In this document: piece by piece, positions 1-6,735 of the stretch
How the letters are laid out: every line of letters begins with the position of its first letter
Numbering within the stretch: the stretch's first letter is position 1
Notes under the pieces: model-generated
The model's database searches: none
What the model saw: only the letters and a program-made list of their open reading frames with translations
Told to the model about the DNA's origin: nothing
Translations under genes and position numbers: made by a program
Assembly (NCBI GenBank): GCA_031555145.1
Contig: JAVBUR010000047.1
Location: forward strand, 1 to 24,966
Reading direction: 5' to 3'
From: JAJDIA01 sp031555145
GTDB taxonomy: Bacteria > Bacteroidota > Bacteroidia > Bacteroidales > Tannerellaceae
DNA length: 24,966 bases

Positions 1-102
1 ACTTATCTCCTGATGAGTAAATCCCAAGCTATACAGTTTGACTACTCCCTTCTTTTCCGATAAGGAATGACGATGATTTCTTTCGGCAATTTTACGTCTC
101 AT
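1..102 (-). CDS. Transposase orfA-like helix-turn-helix protein, N-terminal part only
   Basis: An ATG at 102 (minus strand) opens 34 codons that run uninterrupted to the window edge. The peptide is basic at the N-terminus (MRRKIAERNHRH) and continues LSEKKGVVKLYSLGFTHQEIS. This resembles the first helices of the DNA-binding domain in IS3-family OrfA proteins, where the pattern 'LS..KK..V..LY..G....EI' is common. It starts just inside the probable IS terminal repeat, where orfA normally starts. In the intact element this protein and a frameshifted integrase-type OrfB would form the transposase. The rest is outside the window. A stand-alone helix-turn-helix regulator is a less likely alternative. 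Confidence 0.5.
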   Translation of the reverse strand, partial: MRRKIAERNHRHSLSEKKGVVKLYSLGFTHQEIS

Positions 103-141
103 TTTTGATTCTGTTGTGTCCAACTTTTGGGGTGCACTTCA
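1..141 (-). mobile_element. End of an IS3-family (IS150-like) insertion sequence, continuing beyond the left edge
   Basis: Read leftward, the element appears to begin at 141 with TGAAGTGCACCCC and continues AAAAGTTGGACA, ending near 117. This resembles the terminal inverted repeats of IS150-type IS3 elements, which start with TG and carry a CACCCCAAAAGTTGGACA-like core. The start of an orf with a helix-turn-helix character follows at 102. The other end of the element is outside the window, so its completeness, its target duplication and the exact boundary cannot be verified. The assignment rests on the repeat plus the orf start. Confidence 0.6.
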
Positions 142-142
142 G

Positions 143-166
143 TGTAGGGTTTCGAAGAAACCTACA
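143..166. repeat. Inverted repeat directly beside the IS end
   Basis: The arms TGTAGGGTTTC and GAAACCTACA are separated by GAA and pair with a single bulged G. The hairpin begins one base outside the probable IS boundary at 141/142. It could be part of a transcription terminator or the target site favoured by the element. There is no T-run directly after it on either strand. Confidence 0.55.
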
Positions 167-278
167 TCGGATAAACGGCTGATTTTTAGTATGGTTACAC
201 CCCTGGTGTAGCGGTGTAGGCATTTTTATTATTCGACTATTGGTACGGTGGAATGGGCGTTTTTCTTCACCGTAATCT

Positions 279-320
279 GTCCCAAAAATCATTATTATGT
301 TCCAAAACGATCGTCATTAT
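279..320. repeat. Short imperfect direct repeat
   Basis: TGTCCCAAAAATCATTAT (279-296) is followed at once by TGTTCCAAAACGATCG plus TCATTAT (298-320). The shared parts are TGT-C-CCAAAA-like and TCATTAT. The spacing differs by about five bases between copies. Its function is unknown; it could be a protein-binding pair or a decayed mobile-element end. Confidence 0.4.
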
Positions 321-376
321 CTTTTTTGTGGCGATTTGTCGATTTGACAATCTTGGATGCTGGCCTTGATGAAACC

Positions 377-464
377 AGGCCTGCGCCTCACTTCCGCGAG
401 ACTTGCATGTCAGCCTGCTGGCTTGTGCATGTCAACCGGCTGAGGCCTGCGCCTCGATTCGCCA
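377..464. repeat. Degenerate tandem array of four 22-bp units
   Basis: When cut at 377, 399, 421 and 443, the four 22-bp units align. Units 1 and 4 share AGGCCTGCGCCTC exactly (377-389 and 443-455). Units 2 and 3 share TGCATGTCA (404-412 and 426-434) and end CC-n-GCTG. All four keep TGC at positions 6-8 and TC at 12-13 of the unit, and units 1-3 keep TCA. The outer units contain the dyad GAGGC/GCCTC. The element lies about 45 bp beyond the 3' end of the YkgJ-like gene and ends about 235 bp from the IS. No family is recognised. Confidence 0.5.
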
Positions 465-508
465 CTTTCAGATTCGGACAATTTGATCCCGTCTCGAAGA
501 ATGTATCC

Positions 509-994
509 TTAGAATGCTTTTTTGAGTTCCTCCAGGATCTGGAAGACGGCTGGGCAGGTGGAGGCGTTTCGGACAGTGAGGGCGTGGATTTGATAAAACT
601 TCTTCCGGTCGGTATGTGGGTATTCCCGGCAGGCTTTGGGACGGTTTTCGTAGATGCTGCAATAATTGTCGGCACAGAGGAAGGGGCAGGGCATGGATTG
701 GAACACATAGTCGTTGTCTTCGTCGATACGCAGGTGACGGGAAATCACCTCTTGGGGCTTGATGCGCAAGGCAGAAGCGATACGTTCGATATCACGATCA
801 GTGACCCGTGGTCCTAACGACCGGCAACAATTGGCGCATTCCAGGCAATCGATCTCATCAAAGGCCTCTTCATGCAGGGCATGGATTGTGTCATCAAGTT
901 CGCGCATCCGGCTCTTCTTGATAGACTTAAAGAATTGCAATGTTTCTTTTTCTACTTTCCTGGCTTGTTCGGGAAGAGTGTTGAGGAGGGACAT
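509..994 (-). CDS. YkgJ-family cysteine-cluster protein (putative zinc or iron-sulfur binding)
   Basis: This 161-residue cytoplasmic protein has the YkgJ/UPF0153 signature: CLECANCC (C50, C53, C56, C57) in the first third, then CPFLCADNYCSIYENRPKAC (C103, C107, C112, C122) and a further C147. Members of this family bind a metal or Fe-S cluster; the reaction is not established. The phrase 'C.IYENRP..CREYP' is diagnostic. The N-terminal 45 residues are helical and charged. The gene lies 106 bp downstream of metY in the same direction, behind the metY hairpin, so co-transcription would need read-through; I see no clear TAnnTTTG element just upstream. ATG at 994 is the only good start. The function is inferred from the family only. 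Confidence 0.85.
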   Translation of the reverse strand: MSLLNTLPEQARKVEKETLQFFKSIKKSRMRELDDTIHALHEEAFDEIDCLECANCCRSLGPRVTDRDIERIASALRIKPQEVISRHLRIDEDNDYVFQSMPCPFLCADNYCSIYENRPKACREYPHTDRKKFYQIHALTVRNASTCPAVFQILEELKKAF

Positions 995-1045
995 AGGGGA
1001 CGACGAATGTGTTACGTGATGAATGTGTGCGTGAATATATAAGAA

Positions 1046-1087
1046 GGGCGTAAACCGCTTTTCTGACGATACCGGTTTACGCCCATT
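1046..1087 (-). terminator. Hairpin terminator after metY
   Basis: A perfect 12-bp stem, GGGCGTAAACCG (1046-1057) and CGGTTTACGCCC (1073-1084), encloses a 15-base loop, 16 bases beyond the metY stop. On the minus strand the stem is followed by TTCTTATATATTC, a weak U tract. On the plus strand it is followed by ATTCGCTTTTTTG. It is most simply the metY terminator, possibly leaky towards the YkgJ-like gene. Confidence 0.7.
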
Positions 1088-1100
1088 CGCTTTTTTGTCA

Positions 1101-2381
1101 TTATTGGTTCAGTGCCTGTTCGATATCTGCAATGATATCGGCGGCACTTTCGATGCCGACGGAGAAGCGGATCAGGTCGGGGGCAACACCGGCTTCGATC
1201 AATTGTTCGTCGCTAAGCTGGCGGTGTGTATGGCTGGCCGGGTGGAGCACACAGGTACGGGCATCGGCTACGTGGGTAACGATGGCAGCCAGTTGCAGGC
1301 TGTCCATAAATTGGATGGATACGTCGCGTCCGCCTTTCAATCCGAAGGAGAGGACACCACAGGAACCGTTCGGCATATATTTGTTCGCCAGTTCATAATG
1401 TTTACTGCTTGGCAGTCCCGGATAGTTCACCCAGGCTACCTTGTCGCATTTTTCAAGCCATTGGGCTACGGCAAGGGCATTCTTGCAATGCTGCGGCATG
1501 CGGAGGTGGAGGGTTTCCAGTCCGAGGTTGAGCAGGAACGCATTCTGAGGTGCCTGGATGGAACCGAGGTCGCGCATCAGTTGGGTGGTAGCCTTGGTGA
1601 TATAAGCGCCTTTGCCAAAAGCGGTGGCAAAGGTGAGTCCGTGATACGAAGGATCGGGTTCGCAAAGACCCGGGAATTTGTCAGCATAGGCCGCCCAGTC
1701 AAAGTTGCCGCTGTCCACGATACATCCGCCTACTGCCGTAGCATGACCGTCCATATATTTGGTGGTGGAGTGGGTGACGATATCGGCACCCCATTCAAAC
1801 GGGCGGCAGTTGATGGGGGTTGGGAAGGTGTTATCCACAATCAAAGGCACGCCCTGGCTGTGGGCGATGCGGGCAAACTTCTCAATATCAAGCACCATGA
1901 CGCCCGGGTTGGAGAGGGTCTCGCCAAAGAGCGCTTTTGTATTCGGACGGAAAGCCTTGCATATTTCTTCTTCGGATGCATCCTGGTCGACAAAGGTACA
2001 TTCGATGCCGAGCTTCTTCATCGTAACTCCGAAGAGGTTGTACGTACCACCGTATATACTGGTGGCGGAAACAAAATGGTCGCCGGCTTCGCAAATATTG
2101 AACAGCGCGTAGAAATTGGCAGCCTGCCCTGATGAGGTCAGCATGGCAGCAACTCCACCTTCGAGTGCGGCGATTTTGGCGGCAACAGCATCGTTGGTCG
2201 GGTTCTGCAGGCGGGTATAGAAATAACCGCTTTCCTCAAGGTCGAACAACTTGGCCATCTGTTCGCTGGTCTCATATTTGAACGTGGTACTCTGATAAAT
2301 GGGAAGGACGCGAGGTTCACCTTTTTTAGGTTGCCAACCGCCTTGTACACAAAGCGTTTCCGGGCTGAATTTCGTACTCAT
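1101..2381 (-). CDS. metY: O-acetylhomoserine aminocarboxypropyltransferase / sulfhydrylase
   Basis: This PLP enzyme of the Cys/Met-metabolism family joins O-acetylhomoserine with sulfide (or methanethiol) to make homocysteine (or methionine) in the cytoplasm. The 426 residues match the family length of about 425-430. The features seen are ETLCVQGGW at the N-terminus, the YTRLQNPT motif near residue 55-62, the SSGQAA phosphate-binding loop near 83-88, VDNTF near 182-186, and the PLP lysine K208 in HSTTKYMDGH. The C-terminus has the SVGIE-type ending typical of the family. The start at 2381 (MSTKF) is preferred to a start 19 codons upstream, because that stretch would cover the promoter. The gene is divergent from the sulfatase, sharing an 85-bp control region, and both genes concern sulfur acquisition. 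Confidence 0.93.
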   Translation of the reverse strand: MSTKFSPETLCVQGGWQPKKGEPRVLPIYQSTTFKYETSEQMAKLFDLEESGYFYTRLQNPTNDAVAAKIAALEGGVAAMLTSSGQAANFYALFNICEAGDHFVSATSIYGGTYNLFGVTMKKLGIECTFVDQDASEEEICKAFRPNTKALFGETLSNPGVMVLDIEKFARIAHSQGVPLIVDNTFPTPINCRPFEWGADIVTHSTTKYMDGHATAVGGCIVDSGNFDWAAYADKFPGLCEPDPSYHGLTFATAFGKGAYITKATTQLMRDLGSIQAPQNAFLLNLGLETLHLRMPQHCKNALAVAQWLEKCDKVAWVNYPGLPSSKHYELANKYMPNGSCGVLSFGLKGGRDVSIQFMDSLQLAAIVTHVADARTCVLHPASHTHRQLSDEQLIEAGVAPDLIRFSVGIESAADIIADIEQALNQ

Positions 2382-2406
2382 ACTAATTGTTGCTTTTAAT
2401 GAATTG

Positions 2407-2414
2407 CAAAGGTA
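2407..2414 (-). promoter_or_regulatory. metY promoter, -7 element
   Basis: The minus strand reads TACCTTTG, matching the Bacteroidetes -7 consensus TAnnTTTG, 25 bases before the metY ATG. I see no good TTTG at -33, so activity may depend on an activator or be weak. Confidence 0.55.
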
Positions 2415-2428
2415 GTAATATTTACTAC
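2412..2428. promoter_or_regulatory. 17-bp dyad between the divergent metY and sulfatase promoters
   Basis: GTAGTAATATTTACTAC has perfectly complementary 7-base arms (GTAGTAA / TTACTAC) around three bases. It overlaps the -7 element of each divergent promoter by three bases (2412-2414 and 2426-2428). It is a candidate operator for a regulator acting on both genes. This is inferred from symmetry and position only. Confidence 0.45.
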
Positions 2429-2466
2429 TTTTGTACACGTCGAATTATTTACTTTAGAATACCCAT

Positions 2467-4062
2467 ATGAAAAGCACGCTTCGGACGATGGTTGTCCTAT
2501 CACCTGTTGTATTGTTTTCCGCTTGCGCCGGCGGACAAAAAGAAGGCAAACAGAAGCCGTTGAATATTATCCATATTATGACGGATGATCATTCGTATCA
2601 AACTATCAGCGCCTACGGACATCCGATCTCCCGGCTGGCTCCCACACCTAACCTGGACCGGTTGGCGGCAGAAGGCATGCTCTTTCGCAAAGCGTTTGTA
2701 GAGAACTCGCTATCTACCCCCAGTCGTGCCTGCCTGATGACGGGACTGTATAGTCACCAGAACGGCCAACGTCAGTTGGGGAAGGGTATCGATACAACGA
2801 AAGTATTCTTCTCCGAGATACTGCAACAAAACGGTTACCAGACCGGTGTAGTAGGAAAGTGGCATATGCAGTGCGAACCGAAAGGTTTTGATTTTTATCA
2901 TATCCTCTGGGATCAGGGCGAATATTACAACCCGGAATTCAAGTCGCCCGAATCGAACGGAGAATATGTTCAGGAAGAAGGCTATGCGACCACGCTGACT
3001 ACCGACCATGCCATCCGCTTCCTCGAAGAACGCGATCCGGATAAACCTTTCTGCCTGCTGGTACACCACAAGGCTCCGCATCGCAACTGGATGCCGGATA
3101 CGAAGTATCTCACGCTGTATGAGGATGTGGATTTCCCGCTCCCCGAAACTTTCTACGACGACTATGCCACCCGTTGCGATGCCGCCCGTACCCAGGAGAT
3201 GCGTATCGATAACGATATGACCCTTATCTACGACCTGAAAGTGGATGAGTTGAAAACGACGGAAGCCTATCAGCATGAATGGAACATCCGGAGTTGGAAT
3301 AAATCCCTCGAACGGATGACCCCTGCCCAGTATGAGGCTTGGATGGAGGCCTACACTCCCCGTAATCAGGCATTTATCGACCAGCAACTGAAAGGAGACG
3401 ATCTGGTGAAATGGAAATACCAACGCTACCTTAAGGACTATCTTCGTTGCATCAAGACCATCGACGACGAAGTGGGACGCCTCATCGCCTACCTTGAAAA
3501 AGAAGGTTTGATGGAGAATACCATCATTGTGTATACTTCCGACCAGGGTTTCTATATGGGCGAACATGGTTGGTTTGACAAGCGCTTTATGTATGAAGAA
3601 TCGTTCCGTACGCCGCTTATCATCCGCTATCCGGAGAAAATTAAGGGCGGCAGCGTATGTGATGCCTTAGTCCAGAACATCGACTATGCCCCGACTTACT
3701 TGGCATTGGCCGGTATAGAGAAACCGGAACAGATGGTGGGCACATCGCTGATTCCCTTGTTCGGCGGTCATGCGCCGTCCGACTGGCGTCAGTATTTATA
3801 CTATCATTATTACGACTATCCGGCTATCCATCAGGTACGCCGCCACGACGGTGTGCGGGATGACCGCTATAAACTGATCCACTTCTACGGCGAAGCCACA
3901 GGGAAAGATGCTGCCATCAACTGCAACGAACTCTACGACCTGCAAGCCGACCCGAACGAAGTGAACAACCTGTATGGTAACCCAGACTACGCCGAAGCAA
4001 CTGCCCGTTTGCAACAACGACTCGATCAGTTCCGTACGGATCTGAAGGTGGATGAGTATTAA
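2467..4062 (+). CDS. Sulfatase lipoprotein, serine-type (S1 family)
   Basis: This 531-residue enzyme removes sulfate esters from a glycan, probably at the cell surface or in the periplasm. Residues 1-19 form a lipoprotein signal peptide, with lipobox LFSAC and lipidated C20. The fold starts with metal-binding D40-D41 in HIMTDDHS. The active-site motif is S83-T-P-S-R87 followed by ACLMTG, so the formylglycine would come from Ser83 and need an anaerobic sulfatase-maturating radical-SAM enzyme, which is not in the window. Other family motifs are GKWHMQ, HHKAPHRNWMPD and YTSDQGFYMGEHGWFDKRFMYEESFRTPL. The pattern recalls N-acetylglucosamine-6-sulfatase-like S1 groups, but the substrate is not determinable here. 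No SusC/SusD genes are nearby. It is divergent from metY. Confidence 0.9.
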   Translation: MKSTLRTMVVLSPVVLFSACAGGQKEGKQKPLNIIHIMTDDHSYQTISAYGHPISRLAPTPNLDRLAAEGMLFRKAFVENSLSTPSRACLMTGLYSHQNGQRQLGKGIDTTKVFFSEILQQNGYQTGVVGKWHMQCEPKGFDFYHILWDQGEYYNPEFKSPESNGEYVQEEGYATTLTTDHAIRFLEERDPDKPFCLLVHHKAPHRNWMPDTKYLTLYEDVDFPLPETFYDDYATRCDAARTQEMRIDNDMTLIYDLKVDELKTTEAYQHEWNIRSWNKSLERMTPAQYEAWMEAYTPRNQAFIDQQLKGDDLVKWKYQRYLKDYLRCIKTIDDEVGRLIAYLEKEGLMENTIIVYTSDQGFYMGEHGWFDKRFMYEESFRTPLIIRYPEKIKGGSVCDALVQNIDYAPTYLALAGIEKPEQMVGTSLIPLFGGHAPSDWRQYLYYHYYDYPAIHQVRRHDGVRDDRYKLIHFYGEATGKDAAINCNELYDLQADPNEVNNLYGNPDYAEATARLQQRLDQFRTDLKVDEY

Positions 4063-4135
4063 TGATTGAATAAAAACAGCAAGCGCCGTAGGTACATAAC
4101 ATGGCACAATGAAAATACAAAATAATTGTATCCAC

Positions 4136-5098
4136 TCAGAACGGTAACTTTAACTTGTCGAACAACTTCGACAGGAAGGGGATATCGTCGATGCGGTGGA
4201 CATAATAGATTTGTCCTCTTCCGGCATAAATGCCCAACGTCCGTGCATCACTAAGTTCGAGGAAGTTAATGTTGAATACCGTGGAGAGCCCTAACGCCCA
4301 TTTGTCGTGGCTGTATCCGACGGATATACGGGGGAGTACGGTAGGATAGACCGCTATCCGACCTTTCCCGAACCGGTTGATCTTATCGCTGCCGAGTGAA
4401 ACACCTACAGATGTGGCTCCATTGATAAACCAGTGTTGCCCCAGTACCCAGGTATAGGCATAGCCGATATTGGCATTGAACTGGAAATTGTCAAGGCTGT
4501 TCCCATCGTGATACACGAACGAACTGTCTGATTGCACATTTGTAAAATAGATCCCTCCGCCAAGCAACAAACTTCCTGCCGAACGGAGCTGCTTCTCATT
4601 CTGCACAAAAGCTGCTTTGTACGAAAAACGTTTGTGGTTGAAAATATATTGAGCATTCATCCCCACCTGCCAGATAGACATATCCGGACAGATCACATAC
4701 TGATTTTTGTTATTGTTCTCTTCCATATAGAAGCCCTTGTACTTCTGGAGGAAGAGGTCGAAGACAAACTTCCGGTCGTAGTGATGATACTGAAGATCGA
4801 GAAATTGTGTCTTTCCATATTCTTTATTTCGCATAAAGTTGAACGGATAGCCATACGCAAAGCTAAGCACGGTGTTTTTCCACGAGAAGCCCAGTCCCAG
4901 TCGCACAGGGTTGTTCGGCATATAAACCAATTCTTTTTCCGGCTGCTCATCAATCAGGCTGACCATCTCTTTGGAAGAATAGACCATAATGGATACCTTC
5001 TGGGGATAGCTTCCGATATAGGCACTGTCGACCTGTGCCATGCCAATGGCTGGAAGAAGGAGGGTTAGGGAAAACAGAATCAGTCGAACACGAATCAT
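4136..5098 (-). CDS. DUF4421 outer-membrane-type protein
   Basis: This 320-residue protein has a signal peptide (residues 1 to about 21, ending in GMAQ) followed by alternating hydrophobic/polar strands rich in Tyr, Phe and Gly. Examples are LGLGFSWKNTVLSFAYGYPF, ISVGYSHDKWALGLS and a C-terminal stretch before a terminal Phe. This suggests an outer-membrane beta-barrel. The conserved opening YIGSYPQKVSIMVYSS and the 'PNNPVRLGLGFSWKNT' block are those of the DUF4421 family of Bacteroidetes. The function is unknown. The gene converges with the sulfatase (73 bp between the ends) and is divergent from glnA. The stop codon is TGA at 4138-4136. Family assignment is from sequence recall. Confidence 0.75.
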   Translation of the reverse strand: MIRVRLILFSLTLLLPAIGMAQVDSAYIGSYPQKVSIMVYSSKEMVSLIDEQPEKELVYMPNNPVRLGLGFSWKNTVLSFAYGYPFNFMRNKEYGKTQFLDLQYHHYDRKFVFDLFLQKYKGFYMEENNNKNQYVICPDMSIWQVGMNAQYIFNHKRFSYKAAFVQNEKQLRSAGSLLLGGGIYFTNVQSDSSFVYHDGNSLDNFQFNANIGYAYTWVLGQHWFINGATSVGVSLGSDKINRFGKGRIAVYPTVLPRISVGYSHDKWALGLSTVFNINFLELSDARTLGIYAGRGQIYYVHRIDDIPFLSKLFDKLKLPF

Positions 5099-5120
5099 TT
5101 ACGCAGCAGTTTCAAATCAG

Positions 5121-5128
5121 CAAAGATA
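5121..5128 (-). promoter_or_regulatory. DUF4421 gene promoter, -7 element
   Basis: The minus strand reads TATCTTTG, an exact TAnnTTTG, 22 bases before the ATG at 5098. No clear -33 TTTG was found at the usual spacing. Confidence 0.5.
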
Positions 5129-5198
5129 ACAAACATTCTTTATCCTCTTGAACGGAATATTTTGATGAATATTTGACGCTCACGCATAAATTCTTTTC

Positions 5199-5206
5199 TA
5201 TCTTTG
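5199..5206 (+). promoter_or_regulatory. glnA promoter, -7 element
   Basis: TATCTTTG lies 26 bases before the glnA ATG. A TTTG at 5172-5175 is 23 bases upstream, slightly long for the usual 19-21 spacing. The same TATCTTTG octamer serves the divergent DUF4421 gene. Confidence 0.55.
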
Positions 5207-5232
5207 GCCGAACAATCTTAAATAAATAAGCG

Positions 5233-6735
5233 ATGGATCACACAATCGAGATGAATGCGAATGCTTTGGTGGCATTCCTGAAGAAGCCGGCACGGGAGTT
5301 TACAAAAGAAGATATTATTCGTTATATCCGCGAACATGATATCCGGATGGTGGACTTTATGTATCCTGCGGGCGACGGGCGGTTGAAAACCCTGAACTTT
5401 GTTATTAATAACCTCGCCTACCTGGATACGATCCTGACCTGTGGTGAACGGGTGGACGGTTCCAGTCTCTTTCCCTTTATCGAGGCGGGTAGCAGTGACC
5501 TCTATGTCGTCCCCCGTTATCGTACGGCCTTTGTCGATCCGTTTGCCAAACTGCCTACGCTTACCATCCTCTGCTCTTATTTTAATAAAGACGGCGAACC
5601 GCTGGAAAGCGCTCCCGAATATACCCTGCATAAAGCCTGCGAAGCCTTTAAGCAGGTAACCGGCATGGAATTCGAAGCCATGGGTGAGTTAGAGTATTAT
5701 GTAATTGCTCCCAACGAAGGCCTTTTCCCTGCTACCGACCAGAAAGGGTATCACGAATCCGATCCTTTTGCTAAGTTCAACAAGTTCCGCACCCAGTGCA
5801 TGCAATATATTGCACAGGCAGGTGGTGTGATCAAATACGGACACTCCGAAGTTGGTAACTTTACCCTCGAAGGCCTGACTTACGAACAGAACGAGATCGA
5901 GTTCCTGCCTACGCATGCCGAAGAAGCCGCCGATCAACTGGTGATCGCCAAGTGGATCATCCGTAACCTTGCTTACGAGTATGGCTACAATATTACCTTC
6001 GCACCGAAGATAACCACCGGTAAAGCCGGATCAGGCCTGCACGTCCACATGCGGATCATGAAAGATGGCAAGAACCAGATGCTGGCTGACGGCGTCTTGT
6101 CTGAAACCGCCCGCAAAGCCATTGCCGGTATGATGGAACTGGCCCCGTCCATTACCGCCTTCGGTAATACGAACCCGACATCCTACTTCCGCCTCGTGCC
6201 GCATCAGGAAGCACCCACCAATATCTGTTGGGGCGACCGCAACCGTTCAGTGTTGGTACGTGTGCCGCTCGGCTGGTCGGGCAAGAACGATATGCATGTC
6301 TCCGCCAATCCATTGGAGAAGGAAAGCAAGGTGGATACCTCGCAGAAGCAGACGGTGGAGATGCGTTCGCCCGACGGCTCTGCCAACCTACACCAGCTTA
6401 TCGCCGGTCTGGCCGTAGCCTGTCGTCATGGCTTCGAAATGAAAGATGGCCTTGAAGTGGCAGAACGTACCTATGTGAATGTGAATATCCATCAGGCAGA
6501 GAATAAGGATAAGATGTCGGCACTGGCACAATTACCCGACAGCTGTTCCGCTTCGGCCGACTGTCTTGAACGGCAACGCGGCGTGTATGAAGCATACAAC
6601 GTGTTCAGCCCGGGTATGATCGACGGTATCATCAAACGCCTGCGTTCATACAACGACAAGACGCTGCGGCAGGATATAGCGACCAATGCCGACGCCATGA
6701 TGAAGCTGGTGAACACCTACTTCCATTGCGGTTGA
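5233..6735 (+). CDS. glnA: Glutamine synthetase
   Basis: This enzyme makes glutamine from glutamate, ammonia and ATP. The 500-residue chain has the beta-grasp domain (about 30-130) and the catalytic domain. The latter shows metal ligands in GELEYY (E152, E154), E206 in HSEVGNF, the GSGLHVHM element (H270, H272), the glutamate/ATP-binding PTSYFRLVPHQEAP (R320) and WGDRNRS (R336, R338), and VEMRSPDGSANLH. The adenylylation site of enterobacterial GlnA (NLYDLPPEE-type, with a modifiable Tyr) is absent: the C-terminal part reads YVNVNIHQ, so control by adenylyltransferase is unlikely. The gene is monocistronic. Its stop codon abuts that of the glycosylase gene on the other strand (TGATCA). It is not the roughly 730-residue GlnN (GSIII) form. 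Confidence 0.92.
   Translation: MDHTIEMNANALVAFLKKPAREFTKEDIIRYIREHDIRMVDFMYPAGDGRLKTLNFVINNLAYLDTILTCGERVDGSSLFPFIEAGSSDLYVVPRYRTAFVDPFAKLPTLTILCSYFNKDGEPLESAPEYTLHKACEAFKQVTGMEFEAMGELEYYVIAPNEGLFPATDQKGYHESDPFAKFNKFRTQCMQYIAQAGGVIKYGHSEVGNFTLEGLTYEQNEIEFLPTHAEEAADQLVIAKWIIRNLAYEYGYNITFAPKITTGKAGSGLHVHMRIMKDGKNQMLADGVLSETARKAIAGMMELAPSITAFGNTNPTSYFRLVPHQEAPTNICWGDRNRSVLVRVPLGWSGKNDMHVSANPLEKESKVDTSQKQTVEMRSPDGSANLHQLIAGLAVACRHGFEMKDGLEVAERTYVNVNIHQAENKDKMSALAQLPDSCSASADCLERQRGVYEAYNVFSPGMIDGIIKRLRSYNDKTLRQDIATNADAMMKLVNTYFHCG

Larger units (their letters stand above)
142..508. other. Gene-free region rich in hairpins and short repeats
   Basis: I see no credible gene between the IS end and the YkgJ-like gene. 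The stretch holds four distinct things. A hairpin at 143-166 has arms TGTAGGGTTTC and GAAACCTACA. A perfect hairpin at 196-210 has arms TACACC and GGTGTA around CCT, and the motif GTGTAG recurs at 142, 206 and 214. A direct repeat of the type TGTnCCAAAA...TCATTAT lies at 279-320. A hairpin at 336-350 has arms TTGTC and GACAA. The 22-bp array at 377-464 follows. No TAnnTTTG promoter faces a gene here. Confidence 0.6.
2404..2433 (+). promoter_or_regulatory. Sulfatase gene promoter
   Basis: TTG at 2404-2406, a 19-base spacer and TACTTTTG at 2426-2433 fit the Bacteroidetes primary sigma factor consensus (TTTG, about 19-21, TAnnTTTG). The ATG follows at 2467, giving a leader of roughly 30 bases. 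Confidence 0.6.

Noticed and set aside
92..292. Leftward open frame of 66 codons
   Set aside because: It covers the hairpins and the IS terminal repeat, has no recognisable family or promoter, and is best read as chance.
377..464. CRISPR array
   Set aside because: The units are contiguous with no spacers, diverge strongly, and no cas genes are present.
248..817. Rightward open frame of 189 codons
   Set aside because: It overlaps the YkgJ-like gene on the other strand and the repeat array; its composition follows the antisense of that gene.
1095..2132. Rightward open frame of 345 codons opposite metY
   Set aside because: It lies fully antisense to the clear metY enzyme and shows no family motifs.
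2710..3567. Leftward open frame of 285 codons opposite the sulfatase
   Set aside because: It is an antisense shadow of the sulfatase coding region, with no signal peptide or motif.
4112..4131. Possible terminator between the sulfatase and DUF4421 genes
   Set aside because: The ATACAA/TTGTAT stem is only six A/T-rich base pairs with no clear T-tract, too weak to call.
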